A DNA stretch of 32,987 bases from assembly GCA_015065685.1 (NCBI GenBank), contig SVPU01000017.1:1-32987 (forward strand). Reading direction: 5' to 3'. The position numbers and the translations under genes are program-made. Below, one piece after another: positions 8,172 to 15,931 of the stretch. The first letter of the stretch is position 1; each line of letters starts with the position of its first letter. A model generated the notes under the pieces. The model worked only from the letters and a program-made list of their open reading frames with translations, had not been told where the DNA came from and did not search any database. This DNA comes from Oscillospiraceae bacterium (GTDB lineage: Bacteria > Bacillota > Clostridia > Oscillospirales > Acutalibacteraceae).

Positions 8172-8951
8172 TTATAAACTTATTCGTTTTATTGAGGTGG
8201 TTTTACCGGATTGCAAATCAATATCGAATATGCATCCGTTTAATATGCATTCGCCCTCGGCAAAGACAAATTTCGATAAATCGTTATTTCGAAGCCGATT
8301 GATTATAATATCGCTTTTAACACCCAAAACCGAGTTTTTGGGACCGGTCATACCCAAATCGGTGATATAACCCGTACCGTTGGGGAAGATTTGCTCATCG
8401 GCTGTTTGAATGTGGGTGTGTGTTCCGAAAACGGCTGAAACCTTGCCATCAAGATAAAGCCCCAAAGCGCGTTTTTCGCTTGTGGCCTCGGCGTGAAAGT
8501 CAACAATTATGACCTTAGCGCCATCCCGCTTTGCTTTTTCAATCAACTCATCGGCAGCAAGAAAAGGATTTTCTGCCTCAAGTTTTTCAAGATAAATTAT
8601 ACCCGAAAGATTGATAACCGCTAAACTAAAGCTTCCAAAATCAACAAGCCTGTAGCCTGTTCCGAATTCGGCGTTCGGAATATTGTGCGGTCGTAAAATC
8701 GGTTTATTGCTATCGAGATAATCATAAATTTCTTTTTGCCTTAAAGAATGATTGCCACCCGTGATAACATCGGCACCGGATGTAAAAATATGCTCGGCAC
8801 TAAAGGGTGTAACCCCATTATTATCGGCTGAATTTTCGCCGTTTACAATAACAATATCTATATGATTTTCTCTTTTTATTAAAGGAAGCTTTTTGCGAAG
8901 ATATTCACAGCCTGCAGCTCCGCAAACATCGCCAATTGCTAATAATCGCAT
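8172..8951 (-). CDS. ymdB: YmdB-family metallophosphoesterase (2',3'-cyclic nucleotide phosphodiesterase)
   Basis: The 259-residue protein matches the TIGR00282/YmdB family. Metal ligands are in the expected places: D8 in IGDVCG, E39-N40 in NGENSADNNG, GGNH, FHAEATSEK and GTHTHIQTAD. B. subtilis YmdB hydrolyses 2',3'-cyclic nucleotides and affects biofilm and motility gene choice. It is the first gene of the minus-strand operon, with AAGGAGG upstream of the ATG and a near-consensus promoter about 65 bases further up. In many Firmicutes ymdB lies next to rny or spoVS; neither is seen here. Confidence 0.93.
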   Translation of the reverse strand: MRLLAIGDVCGAAGCEYLRKKLPLIKRENHIDIVIVNGENSADNNGVTPFSAEHIFTSGADVITGGNHSLRQKEIYDYLDSNKPILRPHNIPNAEFGTGYRLVDFGSFSLAVINLSGIIYLEKLEAENPFLAADELIEKAKRDGAKVIIVDFHAEATSEKRALGLYLDGKVSAVFGTHTHIQTADEQIFPNGTGYITDLGMTGPKNSVLGVKSDIIINRLRNNDLSKFVFAEGECILNGCIFDIDLQSGKTTSIKRISL

Positions 8952-9014
8952 AATTCCTCCTTAATTAAATTCATAATAATCGACATACAATAACCCATTA
9001 TAAAAAGTATATAT

Positions 9015-9043
9015 ATTATAGATTATGTTACAATAAAAGTCAA
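9015..9043 (-). promoter_or_regulatory. Sigma-A promoter of the ymdB-to-yfcE operon
   Basis: On the minus strand TTGACT (9038-9043) and TATAAT (9015-9020) are separated by exactly 17 bases. It reads toward ymdB; the start site should fall near 9008. Confidence 0.85.
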
Positions 9044-9116
9044 ACTTTTTGTGCCCAAAACACTGTGTGAAACAAAATTATTTAACCTTTATTAACAAAT
9101 TCAAGACAAAATGTGC

Positions 9117-9122
9117 TACAAT
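9117..9122 (+). promoter_or_regulatory. Probable -10 element (TACAAT) for the small membrane gene
   Basis: TACAAT lies 30 bases before the ATG at 9153. The best -35 is a TTAACA 19 bases upstream, so the promoter is weaker than its divergent neighbour. AAGGAGGGG at 9140-9148 is a very strong ribosome binding site. Confidence 0.5.
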
Positions 9123-9152
9123 TAAAGTGTAACCTATTAAGGAGGGGACTAT

Positions 9153-9557
9153 ATGAATTTCAGATATAGATTAATGCAATTTATGAGTGGGCGCTATGGC
9201 ACAGATGAATTGTTTTATTGGATTTTTTTTGCCGCCGCGGTGCTATCGCTAATTAATATATTTTTGCGTTGGGCGATTTTGCAGGTCTTTGTGTATATTT
9301 TGGTTTTTTATGCATTGTTCCGTTTTCTTTCTCGAAATTTTGAAGCAAGGCGCCGCGAAAACAGATGGTTTCGCGAAAAAACCAGCCTTTTTAAAAGGCA
9401 AATCGAGCTTTATAACCAAAGAAAGCTTGATAAATGCCATGTCTATAAAAAATGTCCGAGGTGCAAGGCGATTTTAAAGCTGCCACACAGAATAGGCACT
9501 CATAAAACTGTGTGTCCAAGATGCAGTAAAGAGTTTACGGTAAAGGTTAAAAAATAA
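9153..9557 (+). CDS. Small membrane protein with C-terminal zinc ribbon, function unknown
   Basis: I do not recognise a named family for this 134-residue protein. It has two hydrophobic segments (about 21-38 and 41-59) forming a membrane hairpin, then a basic, Arg/Lys-rich linker (61-95) and a zinc-ribbon-like pair of CPRC knuckles (C101/C104 and C121/C124). The arrangement predicts a membrane-anchored cytosolic zinc-binding tail with a strongly basic stem, suited to nucleic acid or protein contacts. It is monocistronic, with its own -10 element, a very strong ribosome binding site and a terminator directly after the stop. Its real-gene status is well supported by these signals; its job is not known. 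Confidence 0.85.
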   Translation: MNFRYRLMQFMSGRYGTDELFYWIFFAAAVLSLINIFLRWAILQVFVYILVFYALFRFLSRNFEARRRENRWFREKTSLFKRQIELYNQRKLDKCHVYKKCPRCKAILKLPHRIGTHKTVCPRCSKEFTVKVKK

Positions 9558-9560
9558 GAT

Positions 9561-9601
9561 AATTCCCGAAATCAATGTTGGTTTCGGGAATTTGTTTTTT
9601 T
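9561..9601 (+). terminator. Bidirectional terminator between the zinc-ribbon gene and araC
   Basis: An 11-bp stem (9561-9571 with 9582-9592) with a 10-base loop is followed by TTTGTTTTTTT. On the minus strand the same hairpin is followed by a T-rich run, so it may also end the AraC gene transcript. Confidence 0.85.
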
Positions 9602-9650
9602 GTAGAAGTTATAAAAGATTAAGGATAAAAAGCAGAACGGTTTCCTCAAT

Positions 9651-10403
9651 TTATAAATCCTTTCTGTAATCACTTGGCGTTTGTCCTGTTTCCTTTTTAA
9701 AGGTTTTGCTAAAATAGTAAATATCGGCAAAGCCGCACATTTCTGATATCTTTGAAACCGAAAGGGTGGTGGCAGCAAGCAGCTGCTTTGCATATTCTGT
9801 ACGGAGTCTTACTATGTATCTGTTTGGCGTGATACCAACCGACTTTTTAAAAAGGTCATTAAAACGGCGACGCGTAACATCTGAGGCTTCTGCCGCTTTT
9901 TCGAGGCAGTCATCTTCACGGAAGTGATTGTCCATATAATCTCTTGCGTCGGCCATTCGTATGTCCCTTTTCGAATAGGTTTTTTTGCGTGCGGCCTCGG
10001 TAGCATTGCAAAAGCGATAGAACAATTCATATAATTTGAGGTCGTTTCCGCCCGCAACAGAGCATTTGGTTATAATTCTATCTAACAAGGCGATTATTTC
10101 GGGTGTGGCACCGTCATAAATACAAAATGAATCGGTTTCGATATCCTCGTATGTGGTGAAGTGAACGCTCAAGGACTCACCACGCTCTTCAATGTTAACC
10201 TCATAGTCATCCTTTTGATTATAAAAGAACAGAGAATTTCTTTTTGTTATAAATTTATCGAAACCAAAATCGTGTACGGATATACCGCCTAGTTCCACAC
10301 CAATAATGTGAAATTTTCGGTTTTTTACTATCCAATGGTTGCTTTCAGGCATCATTCTTATACCGCATTCAATGCTTTTGAGCTTTAAATTTTCGAATTG
10401 CAT
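9651..10403 (-). CDS. AraC family transcriptional regulator
   Basis: The 250-residue protein has an N-terminal cupin-like sensing domain (about 1-125) and a C-terminal AraC DNA-binding domain (about 150-250) with two helix-turn-helix units: DCLEKAAEASDVTRRRFNDLFKK and SVSKISEMCGFADIYYFSKTFKKETGQTPSDYRK. A frame opens at 10433, but the ATG at 10403 has AGAGGTGG just upstream and lies correctly behind a promoter, so I use it. It is divergent from the GRE1 operon with 145 bases between the two start codons, and the shared intergenic region holds an inverted repeat that overlaps its own promoter. It is therefore likely the local regulator of GRE1; whether it activates or represses is unknown. Confidence 0.93.
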   Translation of the reverse strand: MQFENLKLKSIECGIRMMPESNHWIVKNRKFHIIGVELGGISVHDFGFDKFITKRNSLFFYNQKDDYEVNIEERGESLSVHFTTYEDIETDSFCIYDGATPEIIALLDRIITKCSVAGGNDLKLYELFYRFCNATEAARKKTYSKRDIRMADARDYMDNHFREDDCLEKAAEASDVTRRRFNDLFKKSVGITPNRYIVRLRTEYAKQLLAATTLSVSKISEMCGFADIYYFSKTFKKETGQTPSDYRKDL

Positions 10404-10421
10404 TTTTCCACCTCTGAAACA

Positions 10422-10450
10422 AGTGTAACACAAAGGTGGGAATTTGTAAA
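10422..10450 (-). promoter_or_regulatory. Promoter of the araC-type regulator
   Basis: On the minus strand TTTACA (10445-10450) and TACACT (10422-10427) are 17 bases apart. The -35 lies inside the left arm of the candidate operator, which fits autoregulation. Confidence 0.65.
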
Positions 10451-10475
10451 TATTTATTTCCTTATTTTACAAATT
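10441..10475. promoter_or_regulatory. Candidate operator: 10-bp inverted repeat AATTTGTAAA / TTTACAAATT
   Basis: The two perfect arms (10441-10450 and 10466-10475) are 15 bases apart, so their centres are 25 bases (about 2.4 helical turns) apart. The left arm covers the regulator's -35 and the right arm ends 13 bases before the GRE1 -35. Being A/T-rich, it could arise by chance, but the position is right for a dual control site. Confidence 0.5.
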
Positions 10476-10488
10476 TCCTTTATTTGCA

Positions 10489-10517
10489 TTGTAAAGCAAA
10501 TTGATGAATGTTAAAAT
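10489..10517 (+). promoter_or_regulatory. Promoter of the GRE1 operon
   Basis: TTGTAA (10489-10494) and TAAAAT (10512-10517) are spaced by 17 bases and read into GRE1. The weak -35 suits an activator-dependent promoter. The ribosome binding site AAAGGAGG follows at 10532-10539. Confidence 0.65.
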
Positions 10518-10548
10518 GAACTCAAATAATAAAAGGAGGCTTCCTATT

Positions 10549-12795
10549 ATGACACATAACACCTTAAGAGAAGAACTCAAATCGTTTTATTATTACAAAT
10601 CGGACGATACTTCACATGAGTTCTTTAAAAAATGTATGCCCGAAATTGATAAACTCTACAAAGAGGGTATGAACCCCTATCAGATGAAGATGCTTCAGTA
10701 TGAAGTTATTGCCGATATGTTTGAGCCTGTTGTTTTTGCAAATTCACCTTTTTATCATGAAACAGGTACTATTGTAGGCCGTAGTGATGGTTCACGTAGT
10801 TCAAGGGGTGATTTTCATCCCGGCGGATGGACATATTTTAAGAACGAACACCTTTTTATCGACCAAGACCCTGAACTTTGGAAATTAAGATGCCGCCAAG
10901 GCGATGAAGGTTTATATTTGATTTGCGGACCGTATAACGATGTTGGTCAGCACTATGCGCTTGATAACCGTCCTATATTAAAGGGTGGACTTTCTTCAAT
11001 TTATGAGGCTGCTAAAAAAGGTCTTGAAACCGCAAAGGAAGGCGATGAAACCGATTTCCTTAATGCAGTGTGCAGCGGTATGTTAAACCTTAAAAAAGTA
11101 GCTCAGAAGTTCTCTGATAAAGCGAAAGAAATGCTAGAAACCGCTAAGACCGATGATGAAGTAAAGTATTTAACAATGCTTTATGAAACTGCTAAGAGAG
11201 TGCCTTGGGAAAAACCTGAGACCTTCTATGAAGCACTTTGTACGCTCGCATTTATGAGAAGAGGTCTCGGTACATTGGATGGTGTTGGTCCTAACAGCTT
11301 CGGTAGACTTGATGTGGACCTTTATCCCTTCTATAAAAATGATATTGAAAACGGGACTCTCACAAAAGAAGAGGCTTATGACCTTATTACCAGATTTCTT
11401 ATCGTTTGGGATACTCACTATGACCACGATATGAAGATGGTTGGTTATTCTGACCACGAGCTTGAAAACACCTATGTTCTCGGCGGTTGTGATTTAGAAG
11501 GCAAACCCGTTTATAATGAACTTACAAAAATGTTCCTTCAGGCTACAAGAGAAGAAAAAATTATCTACCCTAAAATTAAATGCCGTTTCTCTAAAAATTC
11601 ACCTAAAGAATATTTAGACGAAGTTAATAAGGCTATAATTTCAGGTACAAGTACCGTTCTTTTGCAGAATGACGATGGAACAATCCCTGCTCTTATAAAA
11701 GCTGGTAGAACTATTGAAGAAGCACGCGATTATCTTACCACGGGTTGTTGGGATGTTACCACTCAGGGAACTGAAAAATATGACCACGGTTCTTACATTA
11801 ACATTTTAAAGCCTTTTGAATATGCGGTTCATAAGGATTATGAAAAAATGGAATATGTTGGTCTTGACCTTAAAACCTTTGATGATGCAAAGGATTTTGA
11901 AGACCTTTATGCAAGAGCTTTCGAAGATGTTATCTCGGTGTTCAAAGAAAGAATTCGTGTTTCAACTCTTGGCGGTCAAATTCGTGATAAGGTAGAACCA
12001 CTTCCGATTTTCTCAAGTACAATGCAAGGCTGTATTGAAAAGAAGAGAGACTATTGCAACGGCGGTATGAAATATTATGATGATTTCTTGCTTTGCATTG
12101 GTTTCCCTGAAGTTGTGGACTCATTACTTGCTATTAAAACACTTTGTTTTGACCAAAAGAAATACACTGTAGAAGAGTTCCTTGAAGCAGTTAGAAACAA
12201 CTGGGAAGGCCATGAGGATATGCAGATAGAAGCAAAGCATTGTCCCGGTTGGGGTGATGGCAGCGAAGAATCAAACACTTTGGCTCGTCGCCTTAATGAT
12301 GATATTCATAATTACCTAAGTGGTATGACCGGTACTTATGGTGGAAGAGTTCATCTTGGACATATCACATATACCGAGATTCGTTGGTGGGGTGAAAAAA
12401 CTCGTGCTACACCTAACGGAAGAAAGAACGGCGAATACATTTCTCAGGGCCTTACTCCTTCAAGACTCAAGAAGATTCCGTCTGTAACAAGTGTTGTAAA
12501 CAGTTTTGCTGCTTTAGATAATGAATCAATGGGTGCTAACAGCGTTGTTAATATCATTATGTCTTCAAATAATATGACACTCGATATTTGCGAGGCGTTT
12601 TTACGTGCCTGCGCAGGCACTGCAATGCAATCATTGCAGCTTAACTGCACCACAAAGGAACAGCTTCTTGATGCACAGAAGCATCCTGAAAAGTATCCCG
12701 ACCTTATTGTGCGTGTTTGCGGTTTCTCTGCAAAATTCACAAGTCTTTCACCCGATTGGCAGAAAGAGGTTCTTTCAAGAAACTTCTACGAATAA
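10549..12795 (+). CDS. Glycyl radical enzyme of unknown substrate (GRE1, GCWD active site)
   Basis: The 748-residue protein has both hallmarks of the pyruvate formate-lyase/diol dehydratase superfamily: an active-site Cys in TTGCWDVTTQG (C400) and a C-terminal radical loop RVCGFSAKF with the radical-bearing Gly at G725. In known dehydratases and lyases the motif is GCxE, with the Glu acting as base; here it is Asp402. It is not PFL, which has adjacent Cys-Cys. The open frame begins at 10501, but the ATG at 10549 has AAAGGAGG 9 bases before it and the promoter -10 lies inside the longer frame, so I start there. It heads an operon with a serine hydrolase and a matching activase, next to a divergent AraC regulator. 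Substrate is unknown; no shell proteins are seen, so it probably acts in the cytosol. Confidence 0.93.
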   Translation: MTHNTLREELKSFYYYKSDDTSHEFFKKCMPEIDKLYKEGMNPYQMKMLQYEVIADMFEPVVFANSPFYHETGTIVGRSDGSRSSRGDFHPGGWTYFKNEHLFIDQDPELWKLRCRQGDEGLYLICGPYNDVGQHYALDNRPILKGGLSSIYEAAKKGLETAKEGDETDFLNAVCSGMLNLKKVAQKFSDKAKEMLETAKTDDEVKYLTMLYETAKRVPWEKPETFYEALCTLAFMRRGLGTLDGVGPNSFGRLDVDLYPFYKNDIENGTLTKEEAYDLITRFLIVWDTHYDHDMKMVGYSDHELENTYVLGGCDLEGKPVYNELTKMFLQATREEKIIYPKIKCRFSKNSPKEYLDEVNKAIISGTSTVLLQNDDGTIPALIKAGRTIEEARDYLTTGCWDVTTQGTEKYDHGSYINILKPFEYAVHKDYEKMEYVGLDLKTFDDAKDFEDLYARAFEDVISVFKERIRVSTLGGQIRDKVEPLPIFSSTMQGCIEKKRDYCNGGMKYYDDFLLCIGFPEVVDSLLAIKTLCFDQKKYTVEEFLEAVRNNWEGHEDMQIEAKHCPGWGDGSEESNTLARRLNDDIHNYLSGMTGTYGGRVHLGHITYTEIRWWGEKTRATPNGRKNGEYISQGLTPSRLKKIPSVTSVVNSFAALDNESMGANSVVNIIMSSNNMTLDICEAFLRACAGTAMQSLQLNCTTKEQLLDAQKHPEKYPDLIVRVCGFSAKFTSLSPDWQKEVLSRNFYE

Positions 12796-12823
12796 TCGGG
12801 TACCTCAATAAAGGGAAGAAAGT

Positions 12824-13960
12824 ATGTTTGAATATATAAAAAAATATTGCGATTCTTTTTTAGAACTCGGTGTGCCGGGTTTTGATTTGGCGGTTTATAA
12901 AAGCGGAGAATGCGCTCTCCGCTATATGAACGGCTATAGCGATATTGAAAACAAGATTAAAGTAAGCGGCAAGGAAAGATATGATATCTATTCTTGCTCA
13001 AAACCTATCACCTGTGTTGCGGCGTTGCAATTATGGGAAAAAGGGTTGTTTTCGCTTGAGGATAAACTGTCGGACTATATGCCTGAATTCGAGAAGATGA
13101 CTGTTATTACAGAAAACGGCGTAAAACCGGCAGAAAATCCGATTAGAATTAAGCATTTGTTTGAAATGACAGCCGGATTTTCTTACGACCATTATTCACC
13201 GTGGCTTAAAAAGGCGGTGGCTGAAACAAACGGCAGATGTCCCACCCGAGAGGTTATGAAATATCTTGCTAAAGAACCGTTGCAGTTTGAACCGGGGGAC
13301 AGATGGAGATATAGCCTTTGCCACGATGTTTTAGCGGCGTTTATTGAGGTTATAACAGGTGAAAAATTTGAGAAGTATGTTAAAATAAATATTTTCGATC
13401 CGCTCGGAATGGAAAATTCAACCTTTATGCTGCCTGATAGTGAGCTGACAACCATTTCTCCTCAATATAGGTTTAAAAATGGCAAAGCGGTCAATGTGGG
13501 CAGGAAGATTGATACTCATAAAATGGGTAGCGAATATGCCAGCGGTGGCGCAGGTTGTATTTCCACGGTGGATGATTATGTCAAATTTTTGGAGGGTGTA
13601 CGCACCTATAAATTGCTCAAACCCGAAACTGTTAAATTGATGATGACCGACCGCTTGAGCGACCACCAAAAGCGAACCTATACTGATTTAGACCTTACAG
13701 GCTATAGCTATGGTTTGGGTGTGCGCTGCCCTAAGGGAGACAAACGCTATACCGATTTTGGTTGGGCGGGTACAGCTTGTTCTTATTTAGCGATTGATAT
13801 GGAAAATGAAATCAGCGTGTTTTTAGGCGTTCATTTACTCAGCTCACCGGCTCAGAATTTCATTTCAATGCTTGGCCGTTTTGCGAGAGCAGAATTGGTT
13901 GATGGTGAATTTGAAAGTATAAGAAAAGACTTAAAAGAAATATTTAATTACACTTATTGA
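12824..13960 (+). CDS. Serine hydrolase, class C beta-lactamase/esterase family
   Basis: The 378-residue protein has the beta-lactamase-like serine hydrolase fold. The catalytic SxxK is S57-CS-K60, the second motif is YSLCHD with Y163, and a DFGWAGTACSYLAID segment takes the place of the KTG strand. This pattern is closer to EstB-like esterases and DD-peptidase relatives than to true resistance enzymes. No signal peptide or membrane segment is visible, so it is probably cytosolic. It lies 28 bases after GRE1 and 14 bases before the activase, inside the same operon. That placement suggests it cleaves an ester or amide to feed or clear the GRE1 substrate, which is inference. AAGGGAAG precedes its ATG. 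Confidence 0.88.
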   Translation: MFEYIKKYCDSFLELGVPGFDLAVYKSGECALRYMNGYSDIENKIKVSGKERYDIYSCSKPITCVAALQLWEKGLFSLEDKLSDYMPEFEKMTVITENGVKPAENPIRIKHLFEMTAGFSYDHYSPWLKKAVAETNGRCPTREVMKYLAKEPLQFEPGDRWRYSLCHDVLAAFIEVITGEKFEKYVKINIFDPLGMENSTFMLPDSELTTISPQYRFKNGKAVNVGRKIDTHKMGSEYASGGAGCISTVDDYVKFLEGVRTYKLLKPETVKLMMTDRLSDHQKRTYTDLDLTGYSYGLGVRCPKGDKRYTDFGWAGTACSYLAIDMENEISVFLGVHLLSSPAQNFISMLGRFARAELVDGEFESIRKDLKEIFNYTY

Positions 13961-13974
13961 TTGGGGGAATAAAA

Positions 13975-14811
13975 ATGCTTACAGCAACTATTTTTGATAT
14001 CCAGCGCAACTCTTTTGTTGATGGCCCAGGAATCAGAACAACAGTGTTTTTCAAAGGCTGCAACTTAAAATGTGCTTGGTGTCATAACCCCGAAAGTCAG
14101 AGCTTTGAGCCTCAAATGATGTTTTACAGGGATAAGTGTACAGGCTGCGGCAAGTGTTTGGAAAAATGTCCAAATAAGCTTGAAAGTTGTGATTTGTGCG
14201 GCAAATGTGAAATGTATTGCCCAGCAGAAGCTCGTAAGGTGTGCGGCAAGGAATATACCGTAGACGAGGTTTTAAAAGAGGTTATAAAGGATAAGCTTTT
14301 TTATGAAAATTCGGGCGGCGGCGTAACATTTTCGGGCGGCGAATGTATGCTCAGAATAGATTTTCTTTTAGAAATTCTTAAAAAATGCAAGGAAAACGGC
14401 ATACATACCGCAGTTGATACCGCGGGGCATGTGAATTTCGAAAGGTTTGAAAAAATCTTGCCTTATACCGATATGTTTCTTTATGATTTTAAGATTTTTG
14501 ACAGCGAAAAGCACAAGACCTATGTTGGCGTTGGAAATGAATTGATTTTAGAAAATCTTAAAAAGCTTTTAGAACTCGGCGCAAAAATTCGTATTCGCAT
14601 TCCCGTTATGGCAGGAGTTAATGACAGTGTGGAAGAAATGAATCAGATAAAGGAATTTCTTTATTCACATGGAAAGCCCGACTTGGTTGAGCTTTTGCCA
14701 TATCACGCAATGGGGGAGAACAAATACAGAGCAATAGGATTGGAGCCACAAACCTTTAAAGCCCCAACAAAAGAAGAAATGAAAGTTTTAAGAGAAGTCT
14801 TTAGCGAGTAA
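13975..14811 (+). CDS. Glycyl radical enzyme activase (radical SAM), for GRE1
   Basis: The 278-residue protein is a GRE activating enzyme that uses S-adenosylmethionine to make the glycyl radical. The radical-SAM cluster motif is C29-x3-C33-x2-C36 (CNLKCAWC), followed by a ferredoxin-like insert with two four-Cys sets (C55, C58, C61, C65 and C72, C75, C78, C82), as in activases of the non-PFL type. NSGGGVTFSGGE is the SAM-binding GGE region and RIRIPVMAGVND the later strand motif. An open frame begins at 13957, overlapping the hydrolase gene, but ATG 13975 has GGGGGA at the right distance. It is the last gene of the GRE1 operon and is presumably the partner of GRE1. Confidence 0.95.
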   Translation: MLTATIFDIQRNSFVDGPGIRTTVFFKGCNLKCAWCHNPESQSFEPQMMFYRDKCTGCGKCLEKCPNKLESCDLCGKCEMYCPAEARKVCGKEYTVDEVLKEVIKDKLFYENSGGGVTFSGGECMLRIDFLLEILKKCKENGIHTAVDTAGHVNFERFEKILPYTDMFLYDFKIFDSEKHKTYVGVGNELILENLKKLLELGAKIRIRIPVMAGVNDSVEEMNQIKEFLYSHGKPDLVELLPYHAMGENKYRAIGLEPQTFKAPTKEEMKVLREVFSE

Positions 14812-14821
14812 TAAAAAACCC

Positions 14822-14854
14822 AACTCCCGAAACCATTATGGTTTCGGGAGTTTT
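14822..14854. terminator. Terminator after the GRE1 operon
   Basis: A perfect 13-bp stem (14822-14834 with 14840-14852) with loop ATTAT is followed by T on the plus strand and by GGGTTTTTT on the minus strand, so it can act in both directions between convergent units. Confidence 0.85.
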
Positions 14855-14858
14855 ACTA

Positions 14859-14933
14859 TGCAAAAAACAAGCCCTGTGTTTCCACAAGGCTTGTAAAAAA
14901 ACGAAATGAAATTAACGTTTTGAGAACTGGGGT
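14859..14933 (-). repeat. Second copy of the rpsI 3' tail and terminator
   Basis: These 75 bases match 15012-15087 with about four differences. They include the last six codons-worth of rpsI (PQFSKR then stop) and its terminator hairpin. In this copy the hairpin has a C-A mismatch and one A fewer in the run, so it appears to be the decaying copy. Confidence 0.9.
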
Positions 14934-15011
14934 TACTCCCCATAGTATGGGGAGATGTCGCGAAGCGACAGAGGGGACGGGCACAGTCAGTGCCACGGCG
15001 AGCGCGAGGAG
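14934..15011. repeat. Palindrome-rich 78-bp intergenic element (REP/MITE-like)
   Basis: Three hairpins lie in a row: 14936-14954 (9-bp arms, one-base centre), 14956-14970 (TGTCGC-GAA-GCGACA) and 14980-14994 (GGCAC/GTGCC). It is more GC-rich than its surroundings and sits between the two copies of the rpsI tail. Similar hairpin strings recur as repeats in gut Clostridia genomes; that this one does is an expectation, not shown here. Confidence 0.55.
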
Positions 15012-15014
15012 TGC

Positions 15015-15048
15015 AAAAAAACAAGCCTTGTGTTTCCACAAGGCTTGT
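15015..15048 (-). terminator. Terminator of the rplM-rpsI operon
   Basis: On the minus strand a perfect 12-bp stem (15021-15032 with 15037-15048) with a GAAA tetraloop is followed by a T-run at 15015-15020. Confidence 0.95.
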
Positions 15049-15065
15049 AAAAAAACGAAATAAAA

Positions 15066-15464
15066 TTAACGTTTTGAGAACTGAGGTGCACGACGAGCGC
15101 CCTTGAGACCGTACTTCTTTCTTTCCTTCATACGAGGATCGCGAGTGAGAAGACCTGCTTTTTTGAGTTCTGCTCTGAGCTCAGCATCGTACTGAAGAAG
15201 AGCACGTGAAATACCGTGGCGGATGGCACCAGCCTGACCGGTAACGCCGCCACCTGCAACACGGCAAACGATGTCGAACTTGTCAACAGTGCCTGTGAGG
15301 TTAAGGGGCTGACGAACGATAAGCTTTAAGGTTTCAAGACCAAAGTAATCATCGATGTCTCTATCATTAATTGTGATTTTACCTGTACCATTGTACACAC
15401 GAACACGGGCAACAGAACTCTTTCTTCTGCCTGTTCCGTAGAAATAAGGCTTTGCTTCAAACAT
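15066..15464 (-). CDS. rpsI: 30S ribosomal protein S9
   Basis: The 132-residue product is full-length S9. It has [25 protein letters not shown] at the N-terminus, the [19 protein letters not shown] segment, and the basic tail ending [12 protein letters not shown], whose last residues reach the P-site tRNA in the ribosome. GGGAGA precedes the ATG, 17 bases after the rplM stop, so the pair is cotranscribed as in most bacteria. Its 3' end and terminator are duplicated just downstream (14859-14933). Confidence 0.98.
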   Translation of the reverse strand: MFEAKPYFYGTGRRKSSVARVRVYNGTGKITINDRDIDDYFGLETLKLIVRQPLNLTGTVDKFDIVCRVAGGGVTGQAGAIRHGISRALLQYDAELRAELKKAGLLTRDPRMKERKKYGLKGARRAPQFSKR

Positions 15465-15481
15465 TGTTTCTGTCTCCCTTC

Positions 15482-15910
15482 TTAAAATTCATACTTTTCG
15501 GGCTTCTGAGCAACCTGTGCAAACTCAGTGCCACTGTAAACGTGAAGTCTTGTAAGAGCCTTGCGGCCGATTGTAGTATCGGGAACCATTCCCTTAACTG
15601 CAAGTTCCATAGCAAGTTCGGGGCGGGTCTTCATAAGGATTGAATATTTAACCTCTTTAAGACCGCCTACATAACCTGTATGACGACGATAGAATTTCTT
15701 TTCAAGCTTCTTGCCTGTTAAAACTGCTTTATCAGCATTGATAACGATAACATGGTCACCGCAATCAACATGGGGAGTAAACTCAGGCTTAATTTTACCT
15801 CTGAGAATATCCGCAACCTTAGCAGCTGTGCGACCTAAAGGTCTGTCAGCAGCGTCGATTATATACCATTTACGCTGAATATCAGTAGGTTTTGCCATAA
15901 ATGTTGACAT
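15482..15910 (-). CDS. rplM: 50S ribosomal protein L13
   Basis: The 142-residue product is L13, an early 23S rRNA-binding protein. It shows [26 protein letters not shown], the [22 protein letters not shown] core and [11 protein letters not shown]. An open frame continues to 16009, but that would start upstream of the promoter -10 region; ATG 15910 has GGAGG 9 bases before it and gives the family length. It is the first gene of the rplM-rpsI operon, behind a strong promoter and a leader of about 60 bases that may carry an L13 control structure. Confidence 0.97.
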   Translation of the reverse strand: MSTFMAKPTDIQRKWYIIDAADRPLGRTAAKVADILRGKIKPEFTPHVDCGDHVIVINADKAVLTGKKLEKKFYRRHTGYVGGLKEVKYSILMKTRPELAMELAVKGMVPDTTIGRKALTRLHVYSGTEFAQVAQKPEKYEF

Positions 15911-15931
15911 ATTTCTCATCCTCCGTAAATT

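Noticed and set aside
10549-12795. GRE1 as pyruvate formate-lyase or choline trimethylamine-lyase
   Set aside because: It lacks the PFL Cys-Cys pair and the CutC GCVE motif, and the neighbours (AraC, serine hydrolase) do not fit either pathway.
12824-13960. Antibiotic-resistance beta-lactamase
   Set aside because: No signal peptide, the second motif is YSLCHD rather than YxN, and it sits inside a metabolic operon; an esterase or amidase role is more likely.
14836-15041. Two small minus-strand open frames in the rpsI-tail repeat region
   Set aside because: They read through terminator hairpins and the palindromic insert and have no ribosome binding site; the DNA is better explained as a repeat.
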